The notes below the pieces were generated by a model that was not told the origin of the DNA, made no database searches, and worked only from the letters and a program-made list of their open reading frames with translations. Both the position numbers and the translations under genes were made by a program. Below are positions 27,838-35,990 of a stretch of DNA of 64,000 nucleotides, piece after piece. The DNA comes from Stappia sediminis (lineage in GTDB: Bacteria; Pseudomonadota; Alphaproteobacteria; Rhizobiales; Stappiaceae). How positions within the stretch are numbered: position 1 is the first letter of the stretch; every line of letters begins with the position of its first letter. The stretch covers positions 248,001 through 312,000 of the forward strand of contig NZ_WUMV01000003.1 of NCBI RefSeq assembly GCF_009826895.1, written 5' to 3'.

Positions 27838-29040
27838 TCAGTCGAGCCTGCCGCTGAGCCGCCTTTTCATGTCGGGACGCTCGAAAACGTCATCGCGGAA
27901 GTCCACGCCGTGGCCGGGCGCCTCCGGGATCGTGATGAAGCCCCTTTCGACCGTCGGAAGGCCCGTCGCCACTTCCGTGTACCAGCCAGTGTAAAGCGCG
28001 CGCACGGATTCCTGTATCAAAGCGTTCGCCGCGTGGAGCGAAAGCTGGCAGGAAGCGGCATAGACCACCGGCCCGGTGCAGTCGTGAGGGGCGATGGGCA
28101 CCTTGTAGGCTTCCGCCATGGCGGCGATCTTGCGCGCCTGCGTGATCCCGCCGCACCACGATAGGTCGAGCATGACGACGCCCGCCGCCCCGCTTTCCAG
28201 GTATTCCCGGAAGGCGTGGGTATAGGCGAGCGTTTCGGACGCGCAGACGAAAGCCTGCGACGCGGCGGCGTAGTCCTTCAGGTCGGAGATATTGTCGAGG
28301 CGGAACGGGTCCTCGTGCCAATAGGTCTTGAAGGGGGCAAGCTCGCGGGCGAGCTTCTTCGCCATGGGCAGGGACCAGAGGGAATGAAACTCGACCATGA
28401 TGTCCATGGCCTCGCCCACCGCTTCGCGGATCTGCACGAAGGGCTTCATGGCCGCCCTGAGTTCGTCAGGTGAAATATCGAAGCCGCCGGTACGCTCCGC
28501 CGCGATGTCGAACGGCCATATCTTCATGGCCGTGATACCCTCTTCGAGAAGGGACTGGGCAAGAGCGCCTGCATCCGTCAAAAAGGCTTCAAGGTCCTCG
28601 TAAGGGCCGTCCGTTTCGCCCGCGTGCCAGTTGGCGACGGTTTGCGCACTCGCGTCACGCACGTATTTGTAGCCCGCGCATGTGTTGTAGGTGCGGATGG
28701 AGTTGCGCGATCTGCCGCCCAGCATGTCGGCGATAGGCCGCCCGTGCGCCTTGCCGAAAATATCCCAAAGAGCGATGTCGACCGCCGAATAGGCGCGGGT
28801 CTCGACGCCGGCGCCGCGCCAGCCGAGATAATCCGTCATCTCGTTGGCGCGCGCCTGGATGGCCAGCGCGTCTCGCCCGATCAGCTTCGGCGTGCACCAG
28901 TCGTGGATATAGGCCTCGACCGCGCTTGCGCCGAAGAAGGTTTCGCCAAGCCCGACGATGCCGGCATCGGTCGCGATCCGCACCCAGACGAGATTGGGAA
29001 ACTCGTCAAGGCGGATCGTTTCGACGCCGGTGATATTCAT
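27838..29040 (-). CDS. Enolase-superfamily sugar-acid dehydratase (mandelate racemase/muconate lactonizing family)
   Basis: 400 aa. It has an N-terminal capping domain and C-terminal barrel. Metal ligands appear to be Glu217 (VEFHS), Glu243 (HEDPF) and Glu269 (ASETL), with His219 next to the first ligand and His319 (PHDCTGP) as likely acid/base residues, the pattern of galactonate/mannonate-type dehydratases. It begins 3 bases after dctM, so it is the last gene of the TRAP operon. Likely role: dehydration of an imported sugar acid to a 2-keto-3-deoxy acid. The exact sugar is not readable. Confidence 0.87.
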   Translation of the reverse strand: MNITGVETIRLDEFPNLVWVRIATDAGIVGLGETFFGASAVEAYIHDWCTPKLIGRDALAIQARANEMTDYLGWRGAGVETRAYSAVDIALWDIFGKAHGRPIADMLGGRSRNSIRTYNTCAGYKYVRDASAQTVANWHAGETDGPYEDLEAFLTDAGALAQSLLEEGITAMKIWPFDIAAERTGGFDISPDELRAAMKPFVQIREAVGEAMDIMVEFHSLWSLPMAKKLARELAPFKTYWHEDPFRLDNISDLKDYAAASQAFVCASETLAYTHAFREYLESGAAGVVMLDLSWCGGITQARKIAAMAEAYKVPIAPHDCTGPVVYAASCQLSLHAANALIQESVRALYTGWYTEVATGLPTVERGFITIPEAPGHGVDFRDDVFERPDMKRRLSGRLD

Positions 29041-29043
29041 TGC

Positions 29044-30369
29044 TTACCGCCCTGTTATGCCCGGGAAGACAATGAGGATAGCCACGGCCAGGACCTGCAG
29101 GCAAATGAAAGGCCAGAGCGACTTGAAAATATCGCCGAGGGAGATGTTCGCCGGGGCGACGCTCTTCAGATAAAAGGCCGCCGGCCCGAAGGGTGGCGAG
29201 AGGAACGAGACCTGCATGTTCATGCAGAAGAGCACCCCGAACCAGACCGGATCGAACCCGAGCTGCGTGATGATCGGCACGAAGATGGGCATGGTGAGAA
29301 GCGCGATGCCCACCCAGTCGAGGAACATGCCGAGCACGAAAAGCACCAGCATCATGAAAAGCAGGACGACCGTGGGGCTGTCTGAAAGTCCGGCGAAGAG
29401 GCTGGAAACAAACTTGATGCCACCCATCAGGTTGAAGACGCCGACGAGCGCGCTGGCGCCGATGCCGATCCACACGATCATCCCGCAGGTGGCAAGCGTC
29501 TGAAGCGCGGCATCCTTCATCAGCGCCAGGGAGAACTCCCGCCTGAGAATTGTCGAGATCGTGACGCCGAAGACCCCTATGGCCGAGGCTTCGGTGACCG
29601 AGGCGATGCCGCCGTAGATCGACCCGAGCACGAAGCCGACGACCATGAGCGGCAGGACGAGGCCCTTCAGCAGCGCTATCTTTTCGGAGAAGGGAACATC
29701 GTCCGGCTCCGGGATCGGCGCGACTTTGGGATTGAGATAGGAGCGGATGAGAACATAGGCGACGTAAAAGCCCGCCAGCATGAGCCCCGGCACGAAGGCG
29801 GCGGTGAACAGGTCGCCGATGGAAACGTTCGCCGTCAGCCCGTAGATGATGAGTACGATGGACGGAGGCACCATCGTGCCGAGCGAGCCGCCCGCGCAGA
29901 CGACGCCGATGGCCAGATTGCGGTCGTAACCGAGGCGAAGCATCTGCGGCAGGGCGATCAGGCCGAGAAGCACCACCTCGCCGCCGATGATGCCGCTCAT
30001 GGCGGCGAGGATAACGGCGACGAAGATCGTCTGGATCGCCACGCCGCCGCGAAGCCGTCCGCCGACGAGGCGCATGGCGTCGAAAAGATCGCGCGCAATC
30101 CCCGACCGGTCGAGGATCGCCGCCATCAGCACGAACATCGGCACCGACACGAACACGAAGGACGAGACGAAGGAAAACACCCGGCTGGTGATCAGCGGCA
30201 CGGCGAGAGGGCCGAACCAGCCAAGCGTGAAAATGAGTGCGACGAGAAGCGTGACGAAGGCGAGCGGCATGCCCGTCAGAAGCAGGGTCAGCAGCATGGC
30301 GAACATCGCCAGCGTGCCGTACTCGATGCCGAGGTCCTTCAGGCTGAAGCCGAGGTCGAGAAAATCCAT
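29044..30369 (-). CDS. dctM: TRAP transporter large permease (DctM)
   Basis: 441 aa, about 12 membrane segments. It is the ion-coupled transport subunit of a tripartite ATP-independent periplasmic transporter. Family features include GMPLAFVTLLVALIF near the N-terminus, SGSA-like SGIIGGEVVLLGLIALPQM, and LGTMVPPSIVLIIYG. It starts 3 bases after the dctQ stop and is followed by the dehydratase gene. Confidence 0.93.
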   Translation of the reverse strand: MDFLDLGFSLKDLGIEYGTLAMFAMLLTLLLTGMPLAFVTLLVALIFTLGWFGPLAVPLITSRVFSFVSSFVFVSVPMFVLMAAILDRSGIARDLFDAMRLVGGRLRGGVAIQTIFVAVILAAMSGIIGGEVVLLGLIALPQMLRLGYDRNLAIGVVCAGGSLGTMVPPSIVLIIYGLTANVSIGDLFTAAFVPGLMLAGFYVAYVLIRSYLNPKVAPIPEPDDVPFSEKIALLKGLVLPLMVVGFVLGSIYGGIASVTEASAIGVFGVTISTILRREFSLALMKDAALQTLATCGMIVWIGIGASALVGVFNLMGGIKFVSSLFAGLSDSPTVVLLFMMLVLFVLGMFLDWVGIALLTMPIFVPIITQLGFDPVWFGVLFCMNMQVSFLSPPFGPAAFYLKSVAPANISLGDIFKSLWPFICLQVLAVAILIVFPGITGR

Positions 30370-30372
30370 GGA

Positions 30373-30972
30373 TCAGGCTTTGTCTTTATTGGCGCGCTGG
30401 CCGCGGGCGTAGTTCCAGGAAAGAACGAGAAACTGGAGGGCCATCACGCCCATGACGATCAGCAGGAAGATTTTCAGCAGCGCGGGCGTGGGCGGGTTCC
30501 AGGCGCTGCCGCTCGTTTCCAGCCGGAAGCTGCCGTCCGGCAGGAGGACGGCCTTCTCGACCATCAGCACGCTGGCGTAGGCGAAGAAGAGCGCGGCCAC
30601 CATGCAGGCGAGCGATATGCAGACGTCCAGCACCCGGCGAACGGACTTCGGCACGTAGTCGTAAACGAGGACGACGCGGATATGGCTGTCGCGCGCCGCG
30701 CTGTAGAGACCGCCGTAGACGAAGGCGATCGCGCAAAGGAAGATCGTGGTTTCATGCGCCCATATGGTCGGTGCGTTGAATGCGTAGCGCAGCACCACTT
30801 CCATGATCAGGATGGCCATGGCGGCGACGATGCCGAGGGCGAAGACGATGCCCAGCCGGTCGATCGCCCTGCCGATCAGGCCTGCCTCGGGCACGGCACG
30901 CTTGATCTCGCGCTCGCCCGCCTCCCCGTCCGCCCCCCTGTCCACCGGCGGGCGCGTTTGCGGGTCGCTCAT
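30373..30972 (-). CDS. dctQ: TRAP transporter small permease (DctQ)
   Basis: 199 aa with four membrane segments, the third and fourth toward the C-terminus. The segment MEVVLRYAFNAPTIWAHE has the conserved R-Y/F-x-F-N and Trp-x-x-Glu of DctQ proteins. It stabilises the large subunit and helps receive the substrate-bound DctP. A Pro/Arg/Glu-rich cytoplasmic extension of ~35 residues precedes the first segment. Confidence 0.9.
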   Translation of the reverse strand: MSDPQTRPPVDRGADGEAGEREIKRAVPEAGLIGRAIDRLGIVFALGIVAAMAILIMEVVLRYAFNAPTIWAHETTIFLCAIAFVYGGLYSAARDSHIRVVLVYDYVPKSVRRVLDVCISLACMVAALFFAYASVLMVEKAVLLPDGSFRLETSGSAWNPPTPALLKIFLLIVMGVMALQFLVLSWNYARGQRANKDKA

Positions 30973-30998
30973 GATCGCATTCTCCCTTTTTCGAAAAA

Positions 30999-31024
30999 GC
31001 CGGCGGCGATGGTGCGCCGCCGGC
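30999..31024 (-). terminator. Hairpin between dctP and dctQ (partial terminator)
   Basis: A perfect 10-bp GC stem (GCCGGCGGCG / CGCCGCCGGC) with a 6-base loop follows the dctP stop by 28 bases. On the minus strand it is followed by TTTTT. It probably lets only part of transcription continue into dctQ-dctM, keeping the binding protein in excess. Confidence 0.75.
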
Positions 31025-31052
31025 CTGTCGTCGTCGTTCCGGTTTTTCCGGA

Positions 31053-32072
31053 TTACAGGAGGCCCTGCTCCGTCAGGTACTTGGTCAGAACGTCATAGAC
31101 CTTCTGAGCGTTGTCGGAGCGGGAGGCGACCTTTTCCCACTGCGCCTTGGCGATCGCGCGGAATTTCGCACGCTCCTCGGCCGACCAGTTGTGAATGGTG
31201 ATGTCGCCGCCCTTGCGCGCCTCGGCCACCGCCACGAGATCCTTCATGGCGAGCTGCGAGGTCATGTCGCGGGCGAAATCGCGTACCGACACCTCGAGGA
31301 TCGCCTTGAGATCGTCGGGCAGCGCGTCCCACTTGTCCTTGTTCATCGACACTTCGACGAGCGGCATGGAGTGGAAACCCGGGTAGACCGGATGCCTGGC
31401 AACGTCGTGCATGCCCTGTGCCTGGTTGGTGGAGAAGACGGTATAGTCCGCGGCCTCGATGACGTTCTTGTCGAGCGAGGTGAAGACTTCCGAACCCGGC
31501 AGGTTGACCGGCGCGGCGCCCGCGGCGGCGAAAACTTCCTGCACGAGGCCTTCCGGCGCACGCATCTTCAGGCCCTTGAGGTCGGCCACTCCGTCGAGCG
31601 GCTTCTTGGAGATGAAAGCCTCGAGCCCCGGCGTCGTCGCGCCGATGAAATGCAGGCCGCGCGGTTCCAGAAGCTCGTTCATCAGCTCCTTGCCGCCGCC
31701 GTATTCGACGAAACGCAGCATCTCGGAGGGGTCGGACCAGGCGCCGACCGGATTGGCGATCAGGCCGAAGGCGGGATCCTTGCCGGCGAAGTAGCTGGTG
31801 TCGGTGATGTGGCCGTCGAGAATGCCGGCGGAAACGGCGTCCTGCGTCTCGTTGTGCTCGACGACGGAGCCGACCGGAAGCATCTCGATTTCCAGGCGAC
31901 CGCCGGACATGGCCTTGACGCGCTCGGCCCAGTCCTTCTTGAGTTCGAAGTTCGGATTGCCGGCAGGGTCGCTCGACTGGAACTTGAAGCTGAATTCCTG
32001 AGCGATCGCTCCGGACGTGATGGACAGTGCCGCCGCGCCAACGAGGGCGAACCTGGCGAGGGATTTCAACAT
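31053..32072 (-). CDS. dctP: TRAP transporter substrate-binding protein (DctP)
   Basis: 339 aa. A signal peptide ends near residue 25 (SITSGAIAQ). The DctP domain includes the substrate carboxylate-binding Arg in LKMRAPEG, the GSVVEHNETQDAVSAG segment and NVIEAADYTVFSTN, where the family conserves an N-x-x-E-x-x-D/N pattern. It captures a carboxylate, here probably a sugar acid, in the periplasm and delivers it to DctQM. It is first in the operon, facing the LacI-type regulator. Confidence 0.92.
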   Translation of the reverse strand: MLKSLARFALVGAAALSITSGAIAQEFSFKFQSSDPAGNPNFELKKDWAERVKAMSGGRLEIEMLPVGSVVEHNETQDAVSAGILDGHITDTSYFAGKDPAFGLIANPVGAWSDPSEMLRFVEYGGGKELMNELLEPRGLHFIGATTPGLEAFISKKPLDGVADLKGLKMRAPEGLVQEVFAAAGAAPVNLPGSEVFTSLDKNVIEAADYTVFSTNQAQGMHDVARHPVYPGFHSMPLVEVSMNKDKWDALPDDLKAILEVSVRDFARDMTSQLAMKDLVAVAEARKGGDITIHNWSAEERAKFRAIAKAQWEKVASRSDNAQKVYDVLTKYLTEQGLL

Positions 32073-32292
32073 GGGCTTACCTCCTGTTTTCGTATTTGCC
32101 GCGTTGCGGGCACTGAAACCTGCGGTGGTGGCCGGGCGAATTCCGCCCGACCGGAAAGAGGGCTGTCAGCCGCAAAATCCGTTCGCTTCAAATGCCATTC
32201 GGATGCAAGGCATTGACGGGAATGGAATTTCTTACCCAGCGTTAATTTCAGGGTCCGCCCCGACCGGGCTGGCATCCTGCAACCCAAACAAG

Positions 32293-32308
32293 ATGATAGC
32301 GCTATCAT
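32293..32308. promoter_or_regulatory. Candidate LacI-family operator
   Basis: ATGATAGCGCTATCAT is a perfect 16-bp palindrome with a central CG, the form bound by LacI/GntR-family repressors. It lies 220 bases before dctP and 47 bases before the regulator start, so it could control the regulator and the divergent TRAP operon. Confidence 0.7.
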
Positions 32309-32355
32309 TGTCAATCGGTTTTGAGTAAAATGATGAGGCAGGATGGGCGTTGGTG

Positions 32356-33381
32356 ATGAATAAACGGCGGAAAAGCGGCCGCGTGACCCTTTCGGATGTC
32401 GCTAGGAAAGCGGGGGTCAGCCCGATCACGGTCTCACGCGCGCTGCGCAATCCGGACATGGTCTCAAGCGATGTCGTCAAGCGCGTTCAGCAGGTCGTGG
32501 GCGAATTGGGCTATGTGCCCGACCCGGCTGCGAGGGCGCTTGCTTCCCAGCGCACGGACGTGATCGGCGTCATCATTCCTTCCGTGACGAACAATGTGTT
32601 TTCCGACGTCATGCGCGGCATATACGCATGCGTCGAGGAAACGAACTATCGCGTGCAGCTCGGCAATTCGCGCTACTCGGAACGAGAGGAGGAAAAGCTC
32701 CTCCAGACTTTCATAAGCCAGCGCCCGGCCGGCCTGATGATCTCCGGCATCGATCAGTCGCACGCGGCGCGCCTGCTTCTGGAAAGCGTTTCCTGCCCGG
32801 TCGTGCAGATCATGGAGACGGGTCCCGACCCCGTCGACATGATGGTCGGCTTTTCGCATCGCGATGCAGCGAGGACGGCGACGGAGCATCTGATCGCGCA
32901 AGGGTACGAACGCATCGGTTTCATTGGCGCGCGGATGGACCCGCGAACGGCACGCCGCCTCGAGGGATATGGCGACGCCTTGCGCGCGGCGGGCCGGTAC
33001 GACAAGGGGCTGGTGCGAACCACAAGGCAACGTTCGACCGTCACCCTCGGCAGCGAGATGCTTCTGGAACTCAAGGCGGCGCGGCCCGATCTCGATGCCG
33101 TGCTTTGCAACAACGACGACCTTGCGCTGGGCGCGCTGTTCGCGTGTCGGCGCCAGGGCATCGACGTTCCGGGTGAACTGGGCATATGCGGCTTCAACGA
33201 TCTTGAAATGATGGCCGCGGCCTGCCCTTCAATCACAAGCGTGCGGACCTGCCGCGAGGAAATGGGCGAGCGCGCAACGGGCATGCTGATCCGGGCGATC
33301 GAAGGCGAAAGGCCGGCCGAGACGGCCGTCGACCTCGGCTTTGAGGTGATTGCGCGGGAAAGCACCGCAAGGCGCGGATAG
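32356..33381 (+). CDS. LacI family transcriptional regulator
   Basis: 341 aa from the ATG at 32356; a TTG at 32350 and a GTG at 32353 in the same frame are alternatives. The N-terminal helix-turn-helix and hinge VTLSDVARKAGVSPITVSRA are typical LacI, followed by a periplasmic-binding-protein-like effector domain (VIGVIIPSVTNNVFSDVM, ICGFNDLEMM). Divergent from the TRAP-dehydratase operon, which it probably represses until a sugar acid is present. The palindrome at 32293-32308 is its likely operator. Confidence 0.93.
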   Translation: MNKRRKSGRVTLSDVARKAGVSPITVSRALRNPDMVSSDVVKRVQQVVGELGYVPDPAARALASQRTDVIGVIIPSVTNNVFSDVMRGIYACVEETNYRVQLGNSRYSEREEEKLLQTFISQRPAGLMISGIDQSHAARLLLESVSCPVVQIMETGPDPVDMMVGFSHRDAARTATEHLIAQGYERIGFIGARMDPRTARRLEGYGDALRAAGRYDKGLVRTTRQRSTVTLGSEMLLELKAARPDLDAVLCNNDDLALGALFACRRQGIDVPGELGICGFNDLEMMAAACPSITSVRTCREEMGERATGMLIRAIEGERPAETAVDLGFEVIARESTARRG

Positions 33382-33439
33382 GCGGATGAAACCGGCTGTA
33401 GTGATCGCCGAAGAATTGCCAAAAACGGTTCGTGAATGA

Positions 33440-33610
33440 CGCAGGTAGTTGGTCAATAAAGTTGACATTACTTTGTGTAATAAAAACCTGTATTACAATC
33501 CAGGGTATATGCATTATATATTCAAGAATAATGAATTAATGTGGTTTTCATTGCGATAATATTTGAGTTATCGAAGAAATTTCTCGTTTTTGAGTGTTTT
33601 CCGTATTAGT
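33440..33610. other. AT-rich intergenic stretch
   Basis: This stretch is markedly AT-rich compared with all flanking DNA. It contains a consensus-like TTGACA at 33462-33467, but no well-spaced -10 box is clear. It probably holds the promoter of the FAD oxidase gene. Confidence 0.4.
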
Positions 33611-33675
33611 GTTCCATGGTTGTCCACACACAGGTCAGGTCTTCAATGGATCTCCAGAAAGGGGGAGGCCGAACC

Positions 33676-35115
33676 ATGACTCTTGTTACGAAGTCGCTGA
33701 ACGGCGGCCAGAAATCAGTACCCGACGAAGCTTTGGAGGCATTAAGGGGCGCGCTCAGGGGAAGTGCTCTCCTGCCCGGCGAGCCCGGTTACGACGATGC
33801 GCGCACGATCTGGAACGCGATGGTCGACCGCAAGCCGTCGCTCGTGGTGCGGGCGCTCGGCGCGAACGACATCAGGCAGGCCGTGAATTTCGCGCGCGAC
33901 AATGAGCTTTTGATGAGCGTGCGCTCCGGCGGGCACCAGATCGCCGGACATGCCGTCGTCGACGGCGCGATGATGCTCGATCTCTCGCTCATGAAGTCGG
34001 TTCACGTCGACCCGAGATCGAGGACCGCCAGGGCGGAACCCGGCGCGACGCTGGGCGATCTCGACCGCGAGACGCAGGCGCATGCGCTGGCCGTTCCCGT
34101 CGGCATCAATTCAACGACAGGCATCGCCGGCCTCACGCTCGGAGGCGGCTTCGGATGGATCACGCGCAAGCACGGAATGACGATCGACAATCTGAAATCC
34201 GCGGACATGGTTCTCGCCAACGGCGACATGGTGCGCGCGAGCAATAGCGAACATCCCGACCTCTTCTGGGCGATCCGTGGCGGCGGCGGCAACTTCGGCG
34301 TCGTGACCTCGTTCGAATTCGAGGCGAAGCCCGTCGGGCCGGAGGTGCTTTCCGGGTTGATCGTGCATCCGTTCGAGGATGCGCCGGCGCTGCTGCGCGA
34401 ATACCGCAGGATCGCGCGGGAAGCCCCCGACGAACTGACAATCTGGACGGTCAGCCGCAAGGCTCCGCCCCTGCCGTTCCTTCCCGAGGAATGGCACGGC
34501 AAAGAGATCTTCGTCTTCGCCGCCTGCTATTGCGGCGACATGAAGGAGGGCGAGAAGGCACTTGAGGAGCTGCGCTCGCTCGGCAATCCGATCGCAGACG
34601 TGATCAGCCCGCATCCCTTCGTGGGCTGGCAGACGGCATTCGATCCGCTGCTGACGCCCGGCTCGCGCAACTACTGGAAGAGCCACGACTTCGTCGATAT
34701 CCCGGATGGCTTCATCGACATCCTGACGAAGGCGATCCATGCTCTTCCCGATCCTGGGTGCGAGATTTTCGTCGCCCATCTTGGAGGTGCGATGGCGCGC
34801 GTCGCGGATGACGCGACCGCCTTCCCGCAGCGCAAGTCGCACTACACGATGAACGTGCACACGCGCTGGGAGGACCCCGCGAAGGACGAAGCCTGCATCC
34901 GCTGGGCGCGGGACTTCTTCAAGGCGGCGGAACCCTATTCCGTCGGCAGCGTCTACGTGAACTTCATGCCCGACGACGAGACCGACCGCGTCGGCGGCGC
35001 CTATGGCGGCAACATGATGCGCCTTGCCGACATCAAGGCGAAATACGACCCGAAGAACCTGTTCCGGGTCAATCACAACATTCCGCCACATGCCATGTCG
35101 CATGCAGCTGAATAG
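33676..35115 (+). CDS. FAD-linked oxidase, berberine-bridge-enzyme type
   Basis: 479 aa from the ATG at 33676, which has a strong GGGGGAGG ribosome-binding site; the frame opens earlier at 33616. The FAD-binding type 4 (PCMH) domain shows RSGGHQIAGHAV, where the first His is the usual covalent FAD ligand, and TTGIAGLTLGGGFGWITRKH. The C-terminus NLFRVNHNIPP is the BBE domain. No signal peptide. Such enzymes oxidise sugars or alkaloid-like alcohols with O2. Substrate unknown; a sugar is possible beside the TRAP locus. Confidence 0.88.
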   Translation: MTLVTKSLNGGQKSVPDEALEALRGALRGSALLPGEPGYDDARTIWNAMVDRKPSLVVRALGANDIRQAVNFARDNELLMSVRSGGHQIAGHAVVDGAMMLDLSLMKSVHVDPRSRTARAEPGATLGDLDRETQAHALAVPVGINSTTGIAGLTLGGGFGWITRKHGMTIDNLKSADMVLANGDMVRASNSEHPDLFWAIRGGGGNFGVVTSFEFEAKPVGPEVLSGLIVHPFEDAPALLREYRRIAREAPDELTIWTVSRKAPPLPFLPEEWHGKEIFVFAACYCGDMKEGEKALEELRSLGNPIADVISPHPFVGWQTAFDPLLTPGSRNYWKSHDFVDIPDGFIDILTKAIHALPDPGCEIFVAHLGGAMARVADDATAFPQRKSHYTMNVHTRWEDPAKDEACIRWARDFFKAAEPYSVGSVYVNFMPDDETDRVGGAYGGNMMRLADIKAKYDPKNLFRVNHNIPPHAMSHAAE

Positions 35116-35137
35116 GCGCCGGTAGCATTCAGCCAGA

Positions 35138-35167
35138 GGGTCGGCGGGTAAAACCGCCGGCCCTTTT
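35138..35167 (+). terminator. Rho-independent terminator after the FAD oxidase gene
   Basis: A 10-bp stem (GGGTCGGCGG / CCGCCGGCCC, one wobble pair) with a short A-rich loop is followed by TTTTCTCTT. Confidence 0.85.
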
Positions 35168-35177
35168 CTCTTGCGGC

Positions 35178-35639
35178 CTATCGTGACGATGCTATCCGCT
35201 TGGCCGCGCGCACGGTCGATTCCATGGCGTTCAGGTACTTCGATCTGTCGGCCCTGGAGAAGGACGGCCCGCCCTCACGAATGACACCGGCCTCGCGCAG
35301 TTCCGTATTCAGGTTGCGCATGGCAAGGGCCATGCCGATACGGTCCTCGCTGAACGCCTTGCCTGTCGGCCCGATCACCAAAGCGCCCGCCTTGACGCAG
35401 CGTGCGGCAAGCGGCACGTCGGCAGTCACGACCACGTCGCCCGCGCACGCTTCCCCGGCAATCCAGTCGTCGGCCTTGTCCGGGCCTTCCGCGACGATGA
35501 CCCGCTCCACGTCCCGCCCGTCGGGCAGGCGCATCCAGGCGTTGGAGACGAAGAATACCTTGAGCGCATGCCTGTCGGCCACGCGAACGGTCTCCTCCTT
35601 GACCGGACAGGCATCGGCGTCGACGAAAACTCGCGTCAT
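35178..35639 (-). CDS. YaiI/YqxD family protein (DUF188)
   Basis: 153 aa from the ATG at 35639; the longer frame upstream is not supported. It has the family hallmarks FVDADACPVKEE at the N-terminus, VVTADVPLAARCVKAGA and GPTGKAFSEDRIG. The Asp-rich motif suggests a PIN-like nuclease fold; function not established. It is convergent with the FAD oxidase gene. Confidence 0.92.
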   Translation of the reverse strand: MTRVFVDADACPVKEETVRVADRHALKVFFVSNAWMRLPDGRDVERVIVAEGPDKADDWIAGEACAGDVVVTADVPLAARCVKAGALVIGPTGKAFSEDRIGMALAMRNLNTELREAGVIREGGPSFSRADRSKYLNAMESTVRAAKRIASSR

Positions 35640-35990
35640 TTTGTTCGTATTCAATTGAGCTTGCCCCTTGCAAAGGCGTTGGCTTCGGATAATCCATCCA
35701 CTCGTGCTTCCGGTATATCCAAACGGCTTCGGGTTCAAACGCCCGGCGGATCCGGAAGGCGGCGTGCGGTGTGGCCGCGCCGGTGCTTTATTCGGAAAGA
35801 GCTTTTCCAAAGGCCGGTTGTGCCCATGACTGCCGAATTTGCACGAAAATGAGGCGCTAAAAAATTGAATCGGCAACAAAACGACCGAAGTTCGCCGCAT
35901 TTTTCTCAAATCCGCAGCTTATACCGCACATTGAGAACAAGAGCGCCGACATGTGCTTGGCGCAAACAAACTGACGACAGGGAAAATGTA
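35640..35990. other. Intergenic region upstream of opgG
   Basis: 351 bases between divergent genes. No convincing gene is seen. The 120 bases nearest opgG are AT-richer and should contain its promoter; GACAGGGAAA just before 35991 is the likely ribosome-binding region. Confidence 0.4.

Noticed and set aside
33462-33490. TTGACA as part of a sigma-70 promoter
   Set aside because: No -10 hexamer occurs at 16-18 bases, so a full promoter call is not justified.
35640-35909. N-terminal extension of the YaiI/DUF188 frame
   Set aside because: The family motif FVDADACPV begins two residues after the ATG at 35639, and the extension is unrelated low-complexity sequence.
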